Below are positions 24,187 to 33,873 of a stretch of DNA of 40,642 nucleotides, in pieces (positions within the stretch are counted from its first letter, which is position 1; each line of letters opens with the position of its first letter). Origin of the DNA: an uncultured Pelagibacteraceae bacterium. GTDB lineage: Bacteria > Pseudomonadota > Alphaproteobacteria > Pelagibacterales > Pelagibacteraceae. The notes under the pieces are model-generated. The model had not been told where the DNA came from and ran no database searches. It worked only from the letters and a program-made list of their open reading frames with translations. A program made the position numbers and the translations under genes. The stretch is from positions 1 through 40,642 of the forward strand of contig CACAKN010000011.1 in NCBI GenBank assembly GCA_902533075.1, read 5' to 3'.

Positions 24187-25182
24187 TTGAGTGGACTAAC
24201 AAATAAAAATATAAATGCATTATTAAAATTTGTTTATTCAGATAATAATTCTTTAAGTGTTATTTTTCATGACAACAATTTATTAATGGGTATAGTTGGT
24301 GAGTTTAATAAAAATCTTAAAGATTTAGAAAAGATTACCAAATCAAATTTGTACTCAAGAGGGAACTCAATATTAATTAAATCTTCTCCACAAAAAAATG
24401 AAATAGTTAAAAATGCAATTCAATTTTTAGTTAACCAATTCATAAATAATGGTAGTATAGAAAATAAAGATATAATTTCATCGGTGAGTAAATTTATGAT
24501 TAATGAAAAGGTAAAAAATAATAACGTGACAGATATTATCAAAACTCCAAAAAAATCTATTATACCTAGATCAGAAAAGCAAAAAGGATATGTTAGAGCT
24601 TTAAGAGAGAGTGATATAATTATTTCTGCTGGTCCAGCTGGAACTGGTAAAACTTTCTTAGCAGTTGCGGTAGGATTAACTATGTTGTTAGAAAAAAAAA
24701 TTGAAAGAATTATTTTATCAAGGCCTGCAGTTGAAGCTGGTGAACGTCTAGGTTTTTTGCCTGGAGATATGAAAGAGAAAGTTGACCCTTATCTAAGACC
24801 TCTTTATGACTCACTTTATGATTTGTTTGATTTTGAGAAAATACAGAGAATGATAGAAATAGGCGATATAGAAATAGCACCTTTGGCCTTTATGAGAGGA
24901 AGAACACTAAAAAACTCTTTTGCCATTTTAGATGAAGCTCAAAACGCAACTGATACTCAAATTAAGATGTTCTTAACACGTATTGGTGAAAACTCAAAAA
25001 TTGTTGTAAACGGTGATCCTTCCCAAATAGATCTGCCTAATAAAAAGATGTCAGGTTTGATAAAATCTAAAGAATTGTTAGGACATCTCAATGAAATAGC
25101 TATAGTCGATTTTGATCATTCGGATGTTGTGAGACACCCACTTGTCTCCAAAATAGTAAAAGCATACTCAAATAATGATTAA
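24187..25182 (+). CDS. PhoH-like ATPase (PhoL type)
   Basis: This 331-residue cytoplasmic P-loop protein has Walker A GPAGTGKT at 149-156 (IISAGPAGTGKTFLAVAVGL), Walker B NSFAILDEAQNA, and the conserved RPAVEAGERLGFLPGDMKEKVDPYLRP block, which identifies the PhoH family. The phoH-ybeY-lnt order places it in the conserved 'ybeZ' (phoL) position, where the ATPase is thought to assist YbeY in ribosome and RNA maturation. Start codon: a TTG two bases after the miaB stop, with no better ATG nearby. Its last 8 bases overlap ybeY, so the two are coupled. The biochemical role of the family remains incompletely known. Confidence 0.95.
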   Translation: MSGLTNKNINALLKFVYSDNNSLSVIFHDNNLLMGIVGEFNKNLKDLEKITKSNLYSRGNSILIKSSPQKNEIVKNAIQFLVNQFINNGSIENKDIISSVSKFMINEKVKNNNVTDIIKTPKKSIIPRSEKQKGYVRALRESDIIISAGPAGTGKTFLAVAVGLTMLLEKKIERIILSRPAVEAGERLGFLPGDMKEKVDPYLRPLYDSLYDLFDFEKIQRMIEIGDIEIAPLAFMRGRTLKNSFAILDEAQNATDTQIKMFLTRIGENSKIVVNGDPSQIDLPNKKMSGLIKSKELLGHLNEIAIVDFDHSDVVRHPLVSKIVKAYSNND

Positions 25183-25636
25183 TATAAATGTCTTCTCAGA
25201 GGAGAAGGCTTGGTCAAACAAGATTAAAAAGAAAGAATTTTTTTTTAAAAAAATTTGTAAAGCTTTTCCAAGCAAATATAGATTTAATAATAAAAAAGTT
25301 AGTTTAAATTTATTACTTTCTAATAACAAAAATATTAAAAAATTAAATAAAAAATTTAGAAAAAAAAATAAATCGACTGATGTTCTGTCATTTCCTTTTA
25401 ATAAGAAGATAAAAATATCTAAAGAAACGTATATTGGTGATATTATAATTAGTTATAATTTTATGGATAAACCAAAAGCACAAAAACTGAAATCATTTAG
25501 GAACAAAGTAATAAAAACTTTCATTCATGCATACCTGCATTTATTAGGTTTTAATCATATTAGAAATAAGGATTATAAAAAAATGCAAATAGAGGAAGAT
25601 TATATATATAAATTTATAACATCAAAGATCAACTAA
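25175..25636 (+). CDS. ybeY: Endoribonuclease YbeY
   Basis: YbeY is a 153-residue zinc-dependent single-strand endoribonuclease involved in 16S rRNA 3' maturation and ribosome quality control. The zinc site FIHAYLHLLGFNHI gives His118, His122 and His128 (H-x3-H-x5-H). The substrate strand KSTDVLSFPF (67-75) and IGDIIISY are also conserved. The family's usual GYDH appears as GFNH, a conservative change. The sequence is very lysine-rich, as expected for a low-G+C genome. It overlaps the phoH-like gene by 8 bases and is followed by lnt after one base; the corC/tlyC gene that often lies between ybeY and lnt is missing. Confidence 0.95.
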   Translation: MININVFSEEKAWSNKIKKKEFFFKKICKAFPSKYRFNNKKVSLNLLLSNNKNIKKLNKKFRKKNKSTDVLSFPFNKKIKISKETYIGDIIISYNFMDKPKAQKLKSFRNKVIKTFIHAYLHLLGFNHIRNKDYKKMQIEEDYIYKFITSKIN

Positions 25637-25637
25637 A

Positions 25638-27170
25638 TTGACAAAAAAATTATTTTTTGAATATTTTTCTCTATTAGTTTTAGGTGTCGTAACATCTTTT
25701 AGTTTACCACCTTTCAATTATTTTATTATTAACTTTATCTCGTTCAGTATTCTTTTTTTATTTTTAATAAGAAAATCTTTTACTGAAAAAGGAAAAAAAA
25801 TTTTCTTCTTCTATGGCTGGCTATTCGGTCTTGGTTATTTTGTAACTAATCTATATTGGATTTCAATTTCACTGACATTTGATAAAAGCTTTAAATTATT
25901 AATTCCTTTATCATTAATTTTAATACCATCTTTTTTAGGAATTTTTTATGGTTTAGTCTTTTACTTATTTAGAATACTAAAACCAAAGAAATTAATAAGT
26001 TCATTTTTTTTATTTTCTTTAATTTTTGGAATTTTAGAATTTATTAGAGGCTCAATTTTAACTGGGTTTCCTTGGAACTTGATTGTTTATACTTTTTCAA
26101 ACCAGTCAGAAATTTTGAGTATAGTTTCTTTTATTGGAACTTATGGGTTAAATTTAATTTGTATTTCTTTATTTGTAAGCCCTGCAATATTTATTTTAAA
26201 AAATAACAAAAAAAATTTTTTTGTAAGTATATCTTTTATAATAATTTTTATTTTTTTTTATTTGCACGGAAAGTATTATGAGAGAAAATTTGAGGGCTTA
26301 AACAAAATTTCAAATGATTTTAATTTAAGAGTAATAGGCTCTCAAATAAGCATTGATAGATTTTATAATGATATGGATAGTATTTCAATTATTAATGATT
26401 TAATTAAGTTAAGTAACCCTGATCCTAATTTAAAAACTATTTTTGTTTGGCCTGAAGGTATACTACCAGGAATTACTAAAGAAGAATTTAGTGAATTAAG
26501 TTATTTATTTGAAAAAAAATTTAACAAAAATCATTTAATTATTATTGGTGTTAATGATCAAGTAATTATAGATGGATCAAAGAAATTTTATAATACACTT
26601 TCGGTTTATGATCATAAACTAAATGTTCTGTATTCTTATAATAAAATAAAATTAGTGCCTTTTGGTGAATTTTTACCCTTTGAGAATATTTTAAAAACGA
26701 TTGGATTTAAAACTATTACGAATAACTATCAATCATTTTCAAAAGGAGAAAAAAGAAATATAATTGAGCTGAAAAATTATGGTTTTCCAATAAAACTTTT
26801 ACCACTGATCTGTTATGAAATAATTTATACAGGTAATTTATTCAAAAATTCTAACTTTGATTTTATAGTAAATATTTCTGAAGATGGGTGGTTTGGTAAT
26901 TCAATAGGTCCAAAGCAGCATTTTTCACATAGTATATTTAGAGCAATAGAAAATGGAAAATATGTAGCTCGTTCTTCTAATAATGGAATGACAGCAATCA
27001 TAAATCCTCTTGGAAAAACTGAAGAGACTATAAATTTTGGTGACAATGGTTATGTCGATTTTAGAGAATATAAAAAAATTAAAAAGACAATTTTTTCTGA
27101 ATACGGAAATAAAACTTTTCTTTTATTATCTCTTTTGTATATTTTTCTGATCTTTTTATTTAGAAAATAG
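25638..27170 (+). CDS. lnt: Apolipoprotein N-acyltransferase
   Basis: Lnt is a 510-residue inner-membrane enzyme that adds the third acyl chain to the N-terminal cysteine of lipoproteins. Several membrane helices fill residues 10-210. The periplasmic nitrilase-like domain follows, with the Glu-Lys-Cys triad: Glu273 (VWPEGILPG), Lys336 (YNKIKLVPFGE) and Cys392 (LLPLICYEIIY). A final hydrophobic helix lies at 492-508. The start is a TTG one base past the ybeY stop. It would modify lipoproteins such as the DolP-like protein encoded at 13892. It ends the first half of the block; a hairpin and promoter follow before nusA. Confidence 0.96.
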   Translation: MTKKLFFEYFSLLVLGVVTSFSLPPFNYFIINFISFSILFLFLIRKSFTEKGKKIFFFYGWLFGLGYFVTNLYWISISLTFDKSFKLLIPLSLILIPSFLGIFYGLVFYLFRILKPKKLISSFFLFSLIFGILEFIRGSILTGFPWNLIVYTFSNQSEILSIVSFIGTYGLNLICISLFVSPAIFILKNNKKNFFVSISFIIIFIFFYLHGKYYERKFEGLNKISNDFNLRVIGSQISIDRFYNDMDSISIINDLIKLSNPDPNLKTIFVWPEGILPGITKEEFSELSYLFEKKFNKNHLIIIGVNDQVIIDGSKKFYNTLSVYDHKLNVLYSYNKIKLVPFGEFLPFENILKTIGFKTITNNYQSFSKGEKRNIIELKNYGFPIKLLPLICYEIIYTGNLFKNSNFDFIVNISEDGWFGNSIGPKQHFSHSIFRAIENGKYVARSSNNGMTAIINPLGKTEETINFGDNGYVDFREYKKIKKTIFSEYGNKTFLLLSLLYIFLIFLFRK

Positions 27171-27240
27171 ATTTTTTAAATTTTTTTGAGTTTTTTCAGT
27201 AAAAACACTAAAAATTACTCATTTTAAAAGATAGTTTTTA

Positions 27241-27268
27241 TTGAAATAAAAAAAAACTTTAATATATT
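27241..27268 (+). promoter_or_regulatory. Possible promoter for nusA operon
   Basis: TTGAAA (27241-27246) and TATATT (27263-27268) are separated by 16 bases, a fair sigma-70 match. A start near 27275 would give an RNA that begins just before the hairpin at 27290. In such A+T-rich DNA chance matches are frequent. Confidence 0.4.
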
Positions 27269-27289
27269 CCATTAAAAATCATTGACTTT

Positions 27290-27317
27290 AAAAATGGGCT
27301 TTAGCCCATTTTTTTTT
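27290..27317 (+). terminator. Intrinsic terminator or attenuator in the nusA leader
   Basis: A stem AAAAATGGGC / GCCCATTTTT with a TTTA loop is followed by a run of T up to 27317, one base before the nusA ribosome-binding site. It has the form of a rho-independent terminator. It can end transcripts from lnt, but it also lies downstream of the only visible promoter, so it may attenuate nusA itself. Confidence 0.8.
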
Positions 27318-27332
27318 GGAGCAAACTAAATT

Positions 27333-28886
27333 ATGTTAAATAAAAGAGCTGATAAATTAGAATTATTGAGAATTGCTGAGGCAGTTGCTTTAGAAAAATC
27401 TATAGACAAAGAGTTAATAATTAGTTCTATGGAGGTAGGGATCGCTAAAGCTGCTAGGTCGAAATTTGGACAGGACAATGAAATAAAAGTTTTAATAAAT
27501 AGAGATAATGGTGACATAGAAATTTTTAGGAAACTTGTCATATCTGAGAATCCAGAAAATACTAATACAGAAATTAAGCTTGAAGATGCTGTAGAGTTAA
27601 ATGTAGAAAATAAAGATAAAAAAGCTGGGGACGAGGTATTGCAGCCTTTACCATCTTTTGATTTTGGAAGAATAGCAGCTCAAACTGCTAAACAGGTAAT
27701 AAGTTTTAACGTCAGGGAAGCAGAAAGAGAGAGACAATTTAATGATTTTATTGATAAAAAAAATAGTATTTTAAGTGGAATTGTTAAAAGATTAGAATTT
27801 GGGAATGTCATTGCTGATCTAGGAAGAACTGAAGCAATTATTCAAAAAAATGAATTAATACCAAGAGAAAATATTAAGGCAGGGGATAGAATTAAAGCAT
27901 ATTGTTATGACGTGAGAAGAGAACCTAGGGGACAACAAATATTTTTATCTAGGGCTCATCCAAAATTTATGGAAAAACTTTTTGTTCAAGAAGTGCCAGA
28001 AATATACGATGGATTAATTGAAATAAAATCATCATCAAGAGACCCAGGAAGTAGAGCAAAAATTTGTGTAAAAGCTGTAGACACATCACTTGATCCTGTT
28101 GGTGCATGTGTAGGAATGAGAGGGTCAAGAGTTCAAGCTGTTGTTAATGAATTACAAGGTGAAAAAATTGATATAGTTAATTGGTCAGAGGACCCTGCAA
28201 TCTTAGTTTCAAACGCATTATCACCAGCTGAAGTTCAGAGAGTAAATGTTGACATAGAGAGAAAAAAACTTGATGTAATTCTTACTGAGGAAAATTTAAG
28301 TAAGGCTATTGGAAGAAGGGGTCAGAATGTAAGACTCGCAACAAAACTTTTGAATTATGAAATTAATATTATGACAGATCAGGAAGACTCTGAAAGGAGG
28401 CAATTAGAGTTTAAAGAAAAAACAGATAATTTTGTCAAAAATCTAGAGCTTGACGAAACACTCGGTCAACTTTTAGTAGCTGAGGGATTTTCAACAATTG
28501 ATGATATAAAAGACAGTACAATTGAAAATATAATTAAGATTGAGGGAATTGAAGAAGATACTGCCAAAGCTTTAATCGAAAGGGCAAAAGAATTTCATGA
28601 GAAAGATCAAGAAGATATATCAAAGAGAATTAAGGATTTAGGTTTAGCAGATGATTTAATTAACTTAAAAGGCTTAACACCAGGAATGCTTGTAACTTTA
28701 GGTGAACAAAAAATATTAAAGTTAGAAGATTTTGCAGATCTAGCGTCTGATGAATTAACAGGTGGCTTTGACATAATAAAAGGTGAAAGAGTAAAAATTC
28801 AAGGCTATTTAGAAGATTTTGCACTATCTAAAAATGAAGCGGATGAATTAATTATGTCTGCAAGAAATATTATTTATAAAGATTGA
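27333..28886 (+). CDS. nusA: Transcription termination/antitermination factor NusA
   Basis: NusA is a 517-residue RNA-polymerase-associated factor that controls pausing, intrinsic termination and antitermination. Domains in order are the N-terminal RNAP-binding domain (about 1-125), the S1 domain (about 135-200, with SGIVKRLEFGNVIADLG), two KH domains (GACVGMRGSRVQAV; AIGRRGQNVRLATKLL) and a C-terminal region with two helical acidic repeats (about 370-515). It starts the nusA-infB-rbfA-rpsO-pnp series. It has a clear ribosome-binding site (GGAG, 11 bases before ATG), immediately after a terminator-like hairpin that its own product could act on. The ylxR gene normally after nusA is missing. 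Confidence 0.97.
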   Translation: MLNKRADKLELLRIAEAVALEKSIDKELIISSMEVGIAKAARSKFGQDNEIKVLINRDNGDIEIFRKLVISENPENTNTEIKLEDAVELNVENKDKKAGDEVLQPLPSFDFGRIAAQTAKQVISFNVREAERERQFNDFIDKKNSILSGIVKRLEFGNVIADLGRTEAIIQKNELIPRENIKAGDRIKAYCYDVRREPRGQQIFLSRAHPKFMEKLFVQEVPEIYDGLIEIKSSSRDPGSRAKICVKAVDTSLDPVGACVGMRGSRVQAVVNELQGEKIDIVNWSEDPAILVSNALSPAEVQRVNVDIERKKLDVILTEENLSKAIGRRGQNVRLATKLLNYEINIMTDQEDSERRQLEFKEKTDNFVKNLELDETLGQLLVAEGFSTIDDIKDSTIENIIKIEGIEEDTAKALIERAKEFHEKDQEDISKRIKDLGLADDLINLKGLTPGMLVTLGEQKILKLEDFADLASDELTGGFDIIKGERVKIQGYLEDFALSKNEADELIMSARNIIYKD

Positions 28887-28896
28887 GAGATGAGAA

Positions 28897-31113
28897 ATGG
28901 AAAACAAGAAAACAAAATTAACTATTTCGGGAGATCCCAAAAAATCTTTTAAAAAGTTTGATACTTCAAAGAGTCAAGGAAAAAAAACCGTTATAATAGA
29001 TAAACAATTAAAAAAGCCAGCAGGTAAGGTACATTCAAAAAAACCATTTTCATCAAATCCTAATTCACCAAATATAAAAAGAAGTTTTTCTACAAATCCA
29101 AATTTTTCAAATAAAGCCTCAACAATTACGAGCGATTTTGAAAGAAGAAAACTTGCTGAGCAAAGAGCAACAAAAAGATTAAAGGGTGATACAGAAAATA
29201 AAGAAAAAAAATCAAAAATTGGCTCAAAAAAAAGAGAGCTTAAATTAACTGTTTCAAGAGCTCTTAGTGATGAGATTGAGACAAGAGAGAGAAGTTTGGC
29301 ATCTGTAAAAAGAGCGAGACAAAAAGAACTTAAAAATGCGAACAAAGATGAGAGTAAAGAAAATTTAAAAGGTTTTAAAAGAGACGTAAATATACCAGAG
29401 GCTATAACTGTTCGAGAACTTGCCAATAGAATGGCAGAGCAGTCGAGCAATGTTATAAAATATTTATTTGGTATGGGAGTAACTGTAACTATTAATCAAA
29501 CATTGGCAGCAGACACAGCAGAATTTTTAGTAAAAGAATTTGGCCATAACCCAATCAGGGAAGAAAAAGCCGAGGAAATAATTAAAAAAATAAAAGAGTC
29601 AAGATCAGAAAATTTAAAAAATCGACCTCCAATTGTAACAGTGATGGGTCATGTTGATCACGGCAAAACTTCTGTGCTTGATGTTTTGAGAAGTGCTAAT
29701 GTTGTGTCAGGTGAATTTGGAGGAATAACGCAACACATTGGTGCTTATCAGATAAAGAATAAATCAGAAAAAATAACCTTTATTGATACCCCTGGTCATG
29801 CTGCGTTTACTGAAATGAGAGCAAGAGGTTCCAAGTTAACAGATGTAGTTGTTTTAGTTGTTGCTGCAGATGACGGAGTTAAACCCCAAACTGTAGAGTC
29901 AATTAAACATGCAAAAGCAGCAAATGTACCAATTGTTGTTGCAATAAACAAATGTGATTTACCAGAAGCTGATCCACAAAAAATTAAAAATCAATTATTA
30001 GAACATGAATTAATAGCTGAAGATTTATCTGGTGATACTTTAATGGTAGAAATTTCTGCAAAAACAAAATTAAATTTAGATAAATTATTGGAGGCTATAA
30101 GTCTTCAATCTGAAATTTTAGATTTAAAAACTGATTTTGATTCTAAAGCTACAGGAATAGTTATAGAATCTAAAATTGATACTGGCAGGGGTCCAGTGGC
30201 AACTATAATCGTTACAACAGGAACTCTTAAAAAAGGAGATTTTTTTGTAAGTGGTCTAAGATGGGGAAAAATAAGAGCAATAGTTAATGATAAAGGAGAA
30301 ATAATTAATGAAGCTCTACCTTCAGCGCCAGTTGAGATTTTAGGTATAAATGGTGCAGCAAAATCAGGTGATGATTTTATTGTTTTAGATAGTGAGAAAG
30401 AAGCAAAAACACTGAGTGAAAATCGGGCTCAAGAAAGTAAAGAGGGTAAAAATCCTCTTTCTCTTGTTACACAAGACTCTGCATTTTCAGATAAATCTTC
30501 AGAGGAATTAAATTTAATCATAAAATCAGATGTTCATGGTTCGTCAGAGGCTATTAAAAATGCAATTAATCAAATCAAACATGAAGAAGTTAAACCAAAA
30601 ATCATCCTAGCTGATATTGGAATGGTTACAGAGACAGATGTTACATTAGCAAAAGCCTCAAATGCTGTTTTAGTAGCTTTTAACGTAAAGCCAAGCAAAG
30701 AGGCAAAAAAACTTGCTGAAAATGATAATATCAAAATTTCATCTTTTAATATTATTTATGAAGTACTTGATTTTATTAAAAAGAAAATGTCAGGATTATT
30801 AACCCCTGATCTAGAAGAAAAAATTTCAGGCACAGCACAAATTTTAGAAATATTTAAAGTTTCAGGTGCAGGAAAAGTTGCAGGTTCAAAAGTAACCGAA
30901 GGTGAAATTACAAGCACATCTGATGTAAGAGTTATTAGAGATGGAGCAATTATCTTTACAGGTAAAATTGGAACTTTATTTAGAGAAAAAAACCAAGTAA
31001 AACAAGTGAGCAATGGTCAAGAATGTGGAATTACAGTCAAAGACTACTTAGATTTCCAAAAAAATGATACAATTGAGGCTTTTAGTGTTACATCTAAAGA
31101 GAGGTCAATATAA
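28897..31113 (+). CDS. infB: Translation initiation factor IF-2
   Basis: IF2 is a 738-residue GTPase that brings initiator tRNA to the 30S subunit. After a basic, low-complexity N-terminal region come the IF2_N segment ([21 protein letters not shown]), the G domain with G1 [16 protein letters not shown] (about residue 250), G2 [13 protein letters not shown]3 [17 protein letters not shown] and G4 [10 protein letters not shown], and the C-terminal domains that bind fMet-tRNA. It is somewhat shorter than the E. coli long form because the N-terminal region is compact. It starts 10 bases after nusA. Its stop overlaps the rbfA start (TAATG), so rbfA is translationally coupled. Confidence 0.98.
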   Translation: MENKKTKLTISGDPKKSFKKFDTSKSQGKKTVIIDKQLKKPAGKVHSKKPFSSNPNSPNIKRSFSTNPNFSNKASTITSDFERRKLAEQRATKRLKGDTENKEKKSKIGSKKRELKLTVSRALSDEIETRERSLASVKRARQKELKNANKDESKENLKGFKRDVNIPEAITVRELANRMAEQSSNVIKYLFGMGVTVTINQTLAADTAEFLVKEFGHNPIREEKAEEIIKKIKESRSENLKNRPPIVTVMGHVDHGKTSVLDVLRSANVVSGEFGGITQHIGAYQIKNKSEKITFIDTPGHAAFTEMRARGSKLTDVVVLVVAADDGVKPQTVESIKHAKAANVPIVVAINKCDLPEADPQKIKNQLLEHELIAEDLSGDTLMVEISAKTKLNLDKLLEAISLQSEILDLKTDFDSKATGIVIESKIDTGRGPVATIIVTTGTLKKGDFFVSGLRWGKIRAIVNDKGEIINEALPSAPVEILGINGAAKSGDDFIVLDSEKEAKTLSENRAQESKEGKNPLSLVTQDSAFSDKSSEELNLIIKSDVHGSSEAIKNAINQIKHEEVKPKIILADIGMVTETDVTLAKASNAVLVAFNVKPSKEAKKLAENDNIKISSFNIIYEVLDFIKKKMSGLLTPDLEEKISGTAQILEIFKVSGAGKVAGSKVTEGEITSTSDVRVIRDGAIIFTGKIGTLFREKNQVKQVSNGQECGITVKDYLDFQKNDTIEAFSVTSKERSI

Positions 31114-31481
31114 TGGCTGACAGAATAGGTAAACCAATATCGCAAAGGCAGCTTAGGGTTGGAGAAATGATTAAACAGTCTTTAAGTATGATTTTTATAA
31201 GAAATGAAGCTAAACTTCCGAATTTAGAAACTAATACAATAACAGTTACTGAAGTTAGAATGAGTCAGGACTTAAAAATTGCAAAAGCTTATGTACTTCC
31301 ATTGGGTGGAAAAAATGCAGATGAAACAATAGAAAAATTGAAAGAGTATTCTTTTTTGATAAGAAAAATTTTGTCACAAAAAGTAATGATGAAATTTTTG
31401 CCTAAATTACTTTTTAGGAAGGATGAGTCTTTTGAGTATGCTGAAAAAATTGAAAATTTAATAAAACAAACTAATAAATAA
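31113..31481 (+). CDS. rbfA: Ribosome-binding factor A
   Basis: RbfA is a 122-residue KH-fold protein needed for late 30S subunit maturation and processing of the 17S precursor. Characteristic segments are RQLRVGEMIKQSLSMIF, ITVTEVRMSQDLKIAKAYVLPLGG and FLPKLLFRKDESFEYAEKIENLI. It is of normal length and coupled to infB by a TAATG overlap. truB, which usually lies between rbfA and rpsO, is missing here; rpsO follows after 12 bases. Confidence 0.94.
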   Translation: MADRIGKPISQRQLRVGEMIKQSLSMIFIRNEAKLPNLETNTITVTEVRMSQDLKIAKAYVLPLGGKNADETIEKLKEYSFLIRKILSQKVMMKFLPKLLFRKDESFEYAEKIENLIKQTNK

Positions 31482-31493
31482 GGAAAATATAAT

Positions 31494-31742
31494 ATGAATA
31501 AAAAAGCACAAGAATTGGCTATTCATGACAAAGACACAGGGTCGTCTGAAATTCAAATAGCTTTATTAACAGAAAAGATTGAGACGCTTTCAAAACATAT
31601 TAAACAGTTCAAGAAAGATAAACATTCATCAGTTGGATTGTTGAAAGCAGTGAATAGAAGAAAAAAATTGTTAGATTACCTTAAAAGAAATAAGGTAGAC
31701 ACTTACAAAAATGTACTGTCAAAATTGAATTTAAGAAAATAA
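31494..31742 (+). CDS. rpsO: 30S ribosomal protein S15
   Basis: S15 is an early-binding 30S protein that contacts helix 22 of 16S rRNA and bridge B4. Its 82 residues, a little shorter than the usual 88-89, include the family motifs DTGSSEIQIALLTEKIETL, HSSVGLLKAVNRRKKLLDYL and the end YKNVLSKLNLRK. The missing residues are at the N-terminus. The order rpsO-pnp is conserved across bacteria. A purine-rich 56-base leader separates it from pnp. S15 is known to autoregulate in other bacteria; no clear pseudoknot could be judged by eye. Confidence 0.97.
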   Translation: MNKKAQELAIHDKDTGSSEIQIALLTEKIETLSKHIKQFKKDKHSSVGLLKAVNRRKKLLDYLKRNKVDTYKNVLSKLNLRK

Positions 31743-31798
31743 AGTCAAGTTAGATAGAACGAAATGGAAAGAAACGAACGAAAAGAAATGGAAATGAA
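31743..31798 (+). promoter_or_regulatory. Purine-rich pnp leader with upstream ATGs
   Basis: The rpsO-pnp gap is nearly pure A/G from 31760 on, with the word GAAATGGAAA at 31761-31770 and almost repeated at 31785-31794. Three ATGs (31764, 31788, 31794) share a frame different from pnp. The first opens a 22-codon frame ending at 31832, beyond the pnp start at 31799. It could be a target for PNPase or S15 regulation or only low-complexity spacer. Confidence 0.4.
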
Positions 31799-33871
31799 AT
31801 GTTTAAAGAATACAAGAAGGAAATTGAAGTAGCAGGAAAGAAGATAAGTTTAGAAACAGGTAAAATAGCAAGACAGGCAGATGGTGCAATAATCGCAACA
31901 TGTGGGGAGACAGTCGTTTTAGCAACAGTTGTAGGAGCAAAAAAAGTTAATCCTGACATGGATTACTTTCCGTTATCTGTAAATTACCAAGAAAAATATT
32001 ATGCAGCTGGAAAAATCCCAGGTGGATATTTTAAAAGAGAAGCAAGACCAACAGAAAGTGAAACATTAATATCAAGGTTAATTGATAGGCCAATCAGACC
32101 TTTGTTTCCTGATGAATTTAAAAATGAGGTACAATTGTTACCAACTGTAATTTCGTATGACAAAGAAAATGAAGCAGATATTTTATCAATTACAGCTGCA
32201 TCAGCTGCACTTGCCATTTCAGGAATGCCATTTAAGGGACCTGTTGGAGCTTCAAGAGTTGGATTTATAGATGGTAAATATGTTTTGAATCCATCAAAAA
32301 CTGAATTAGAAAATTCAAGTTTAGATTTAGTTGTAGCGGGAACGAAAGACGCTGTGCTTATGGTTGAGTCTGAAGCAAATGGTTTAACGGAGGAGGAAAT
32401 GTTAAATGCTGTTAAATTTGGTCATGAGGGCTTTGTGCCAGTGATTAAAATGATCGAAGAACTTGCAAAAGAATGTAGAAAACCTGAGTGGACCATTGAA
32501 AAAAAAGATCTTTCTGAAATTAAGAAAAAACTTGAGGCAACATTCACGGAAGATTTAAAGAAAGCTTTTGCAACAAGAGATAAACAAGATAGATCAAATC
32601 AAATTTCAGAAATTACTGACAAAGCTAAAAAGCTTTATGAAGAAGATGAAAATTACACTGACTTAGATGTTAATAGTCAGTTAAAAAAACTTGAAAAATC
32701 TATTGTAAGAACAGAAATTTTAAATAATAAAAATAGAATTGATGGTAGAGGCTTATCAGATGTGAGACCAATTTCATGTGAAGTTGGTATTCTGCCAAGA
32801 ACTCATGGTTCTGCTTTATTCACTAGAGGAGAAACTCAAGCAATAGTAACAGCTACACTAGGCACATCGGATGATGAACAAAGAATTGAAAGCTTAGATG
32901 GATTACAAAGACAAAGATTTATGTTGCACTATAACTTTCCACCTTTTTCAGTTGGTGAAACAGGTAGAATAGGAACTGGTAGAAGAGAGATAGGACATGG
33001 TAAATTAGCCTGGAGAGCAATTCATTCTTCACTTCCATCTAAAGAGTCATTTCCTTACACTTTTAGAGTAGTATCAGAGATTACTGAGTCGAACGGTTCT
33101 TCATCAATGGCCACTGTTTGTGGAACATCTCTAGCATTAATGGATGCAGGAGTTCCAATTAAAGAACCAGTTGCAGGTATAGCAATGGGACTTATTAAAG
33201 AAGGTGATAATTTTAGTGTTTTATCAGATATCCTAGGTGATGAGGATCATTTAGGAGACATGGACTTTAAAGTTGCTGGAACTAAAGACGGAATTACTTC
33301 ACTTCAAATGGATATTAAAATAACTGGTATTACATTTGAAATTATGGAGCAAGCTTTAAGCCAAGCTAAAGATGGAAGAGTTCATATTCTTGGTGAAATG
33401 AACAAAGCATTATCAACTTCAAGGGATGAAGTTAGCAAACATACTCCAAAAATGGAAAAGATAACTGTTGATAAAAAAGATATCGCTGCTGTTATTGGAA
33501 AAGGTGGTGCAACTATCAGAGAGATTGTTGAAAAATCAGGTGCAAAAGTCGATGTAAATGATGAAGGAGTTGTAACAGTTGCTGCGCCTGATGAAGAAGC
33601 TAGAAATATTGCTATGCAAATGATTAAAGACATAACTGCTAAAGCCGAACTTAATAAAATTTATTCAGGTAAAGTAATGAAGATTATGGAGTTTGGTGCA
33701 TTTGTTAACTTCCTAGGAAAACAAGATGGGCTTGTGCATATCTCTGAACTTGCAGACAAAAGAGTTGCTAAAGTTACCGATGTTGTTAAGGAGGGTGATG
33801 AAGTAAAAGTAAAAGTGATTGGTTTTGATAGAGGCAAAGTTAAACTTTCTATGAAGCAAGCTGCTGAATAA
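31799..33871 (+). CDS. pnp: Polyribonucleotide nucleotidyltransferase (PNPase)
   Basis: PNPase is a 690-residue trimeric 3'-5' phosphorolytic exoribonuclease of RNA turnover. It has two RNase PH-like cores: the first with [13 protein letters not shown] and DRPIRPLFP, the second with [38 protein letters not shown] and [19 protein letters not shown]. The KH domain follows ([16 protein letters not shown], about 560-572), and then the C-terminal S1 domain ([30 protein letters not shown]). It is complete. The ribosome-binding site is weak (GGA 7 bases before the ATG). Its stop lies 3 bases from the end of the convergent small membrane protein gene. Confidence 0.98.
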   Translation: MFKEYKKEIEVAGKKISLETGKIARQADGAIIATCGETVVLATVVGAKKVNPDMDYFPLSVNYQEKYYAAGKIPGGYFKREARPTESETLISRLIDRPIRPLFPDEFKNEVQLLPTVISYDKENEADILSITAASAALAISGMPFKGPVGASRVGFIDGKYVLNPSKTELENSSLDLVVAGTKDAVLMVESEANGLTEEEMLNAVKFGHEGFVPVIKMIEELAKECRKPEWTIEKKDLSEIKKKLEATFTEDLKKAFATRDKQDRSNQISEITDKAKKLYEEDENYTDLDVNSQLKKLEKSIVRTEILNNKNRIDGRGLSDVRPISCEVGILPRTHGSALFTRGETQAIVTATLGTSDDEQRIESLDGLQRQRFMLHYNFPPFSVGETGRIGTGRREIGHGKLAWRAIHSSLPSKESFPYTFRVVSEITESNGSSSMATVCGTSLALMDAGVPIKEPVAGIAMGLIKEGDNFSVLSDILGDEDHLGDMDFKVAGTKDGITSLQMDIKITGITFEIMEQALSQAKDGRVHILGEMNKALSTSRDEVSKHTPKMEKITVDKKDIAAVIGKGGATIREIVEKSGAKVDVNDEGVVTVAAPDEEARNIAMQMIKDITAKAELNKIYSGKVMKIMEFGAFVNFLGKQDGLVHISELADKRVAKVTDVVKEGDEVKVKVIGFDRGKVKLSMKQAAE

Positions 33872-33873
33872 AA

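Larger units (their letters stand above)
27171..27332. other. Intergenic leader between lnt and nusA
   Basis: At about 162 bases this is the longest gene-free stretch in the window. It is very A+T-rich and has no start-proximal frame resembling a protein. It holds a possible promoter (27241-27268) and a terminator-type hairpin (27290-27317), then the GGAG ribosome-binding site (27318-27321) of nusA. The usual upstream neighbour rimP is absent. Confidence 0.8.

Noticed and set aside
27282..27287. TTGACT as a -35 box for nusA
   Set aside because: No -10 box lies at the right distance; that position is occupied by the hairpin stem.
28974..29450. Minus-strand frame of 158 codons opposite the infB 5' region
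   Set aside because: Serine/leucine/phenylalanine-rich translation of the antisense of a lysine-rich low-complexity segment; no independent support.
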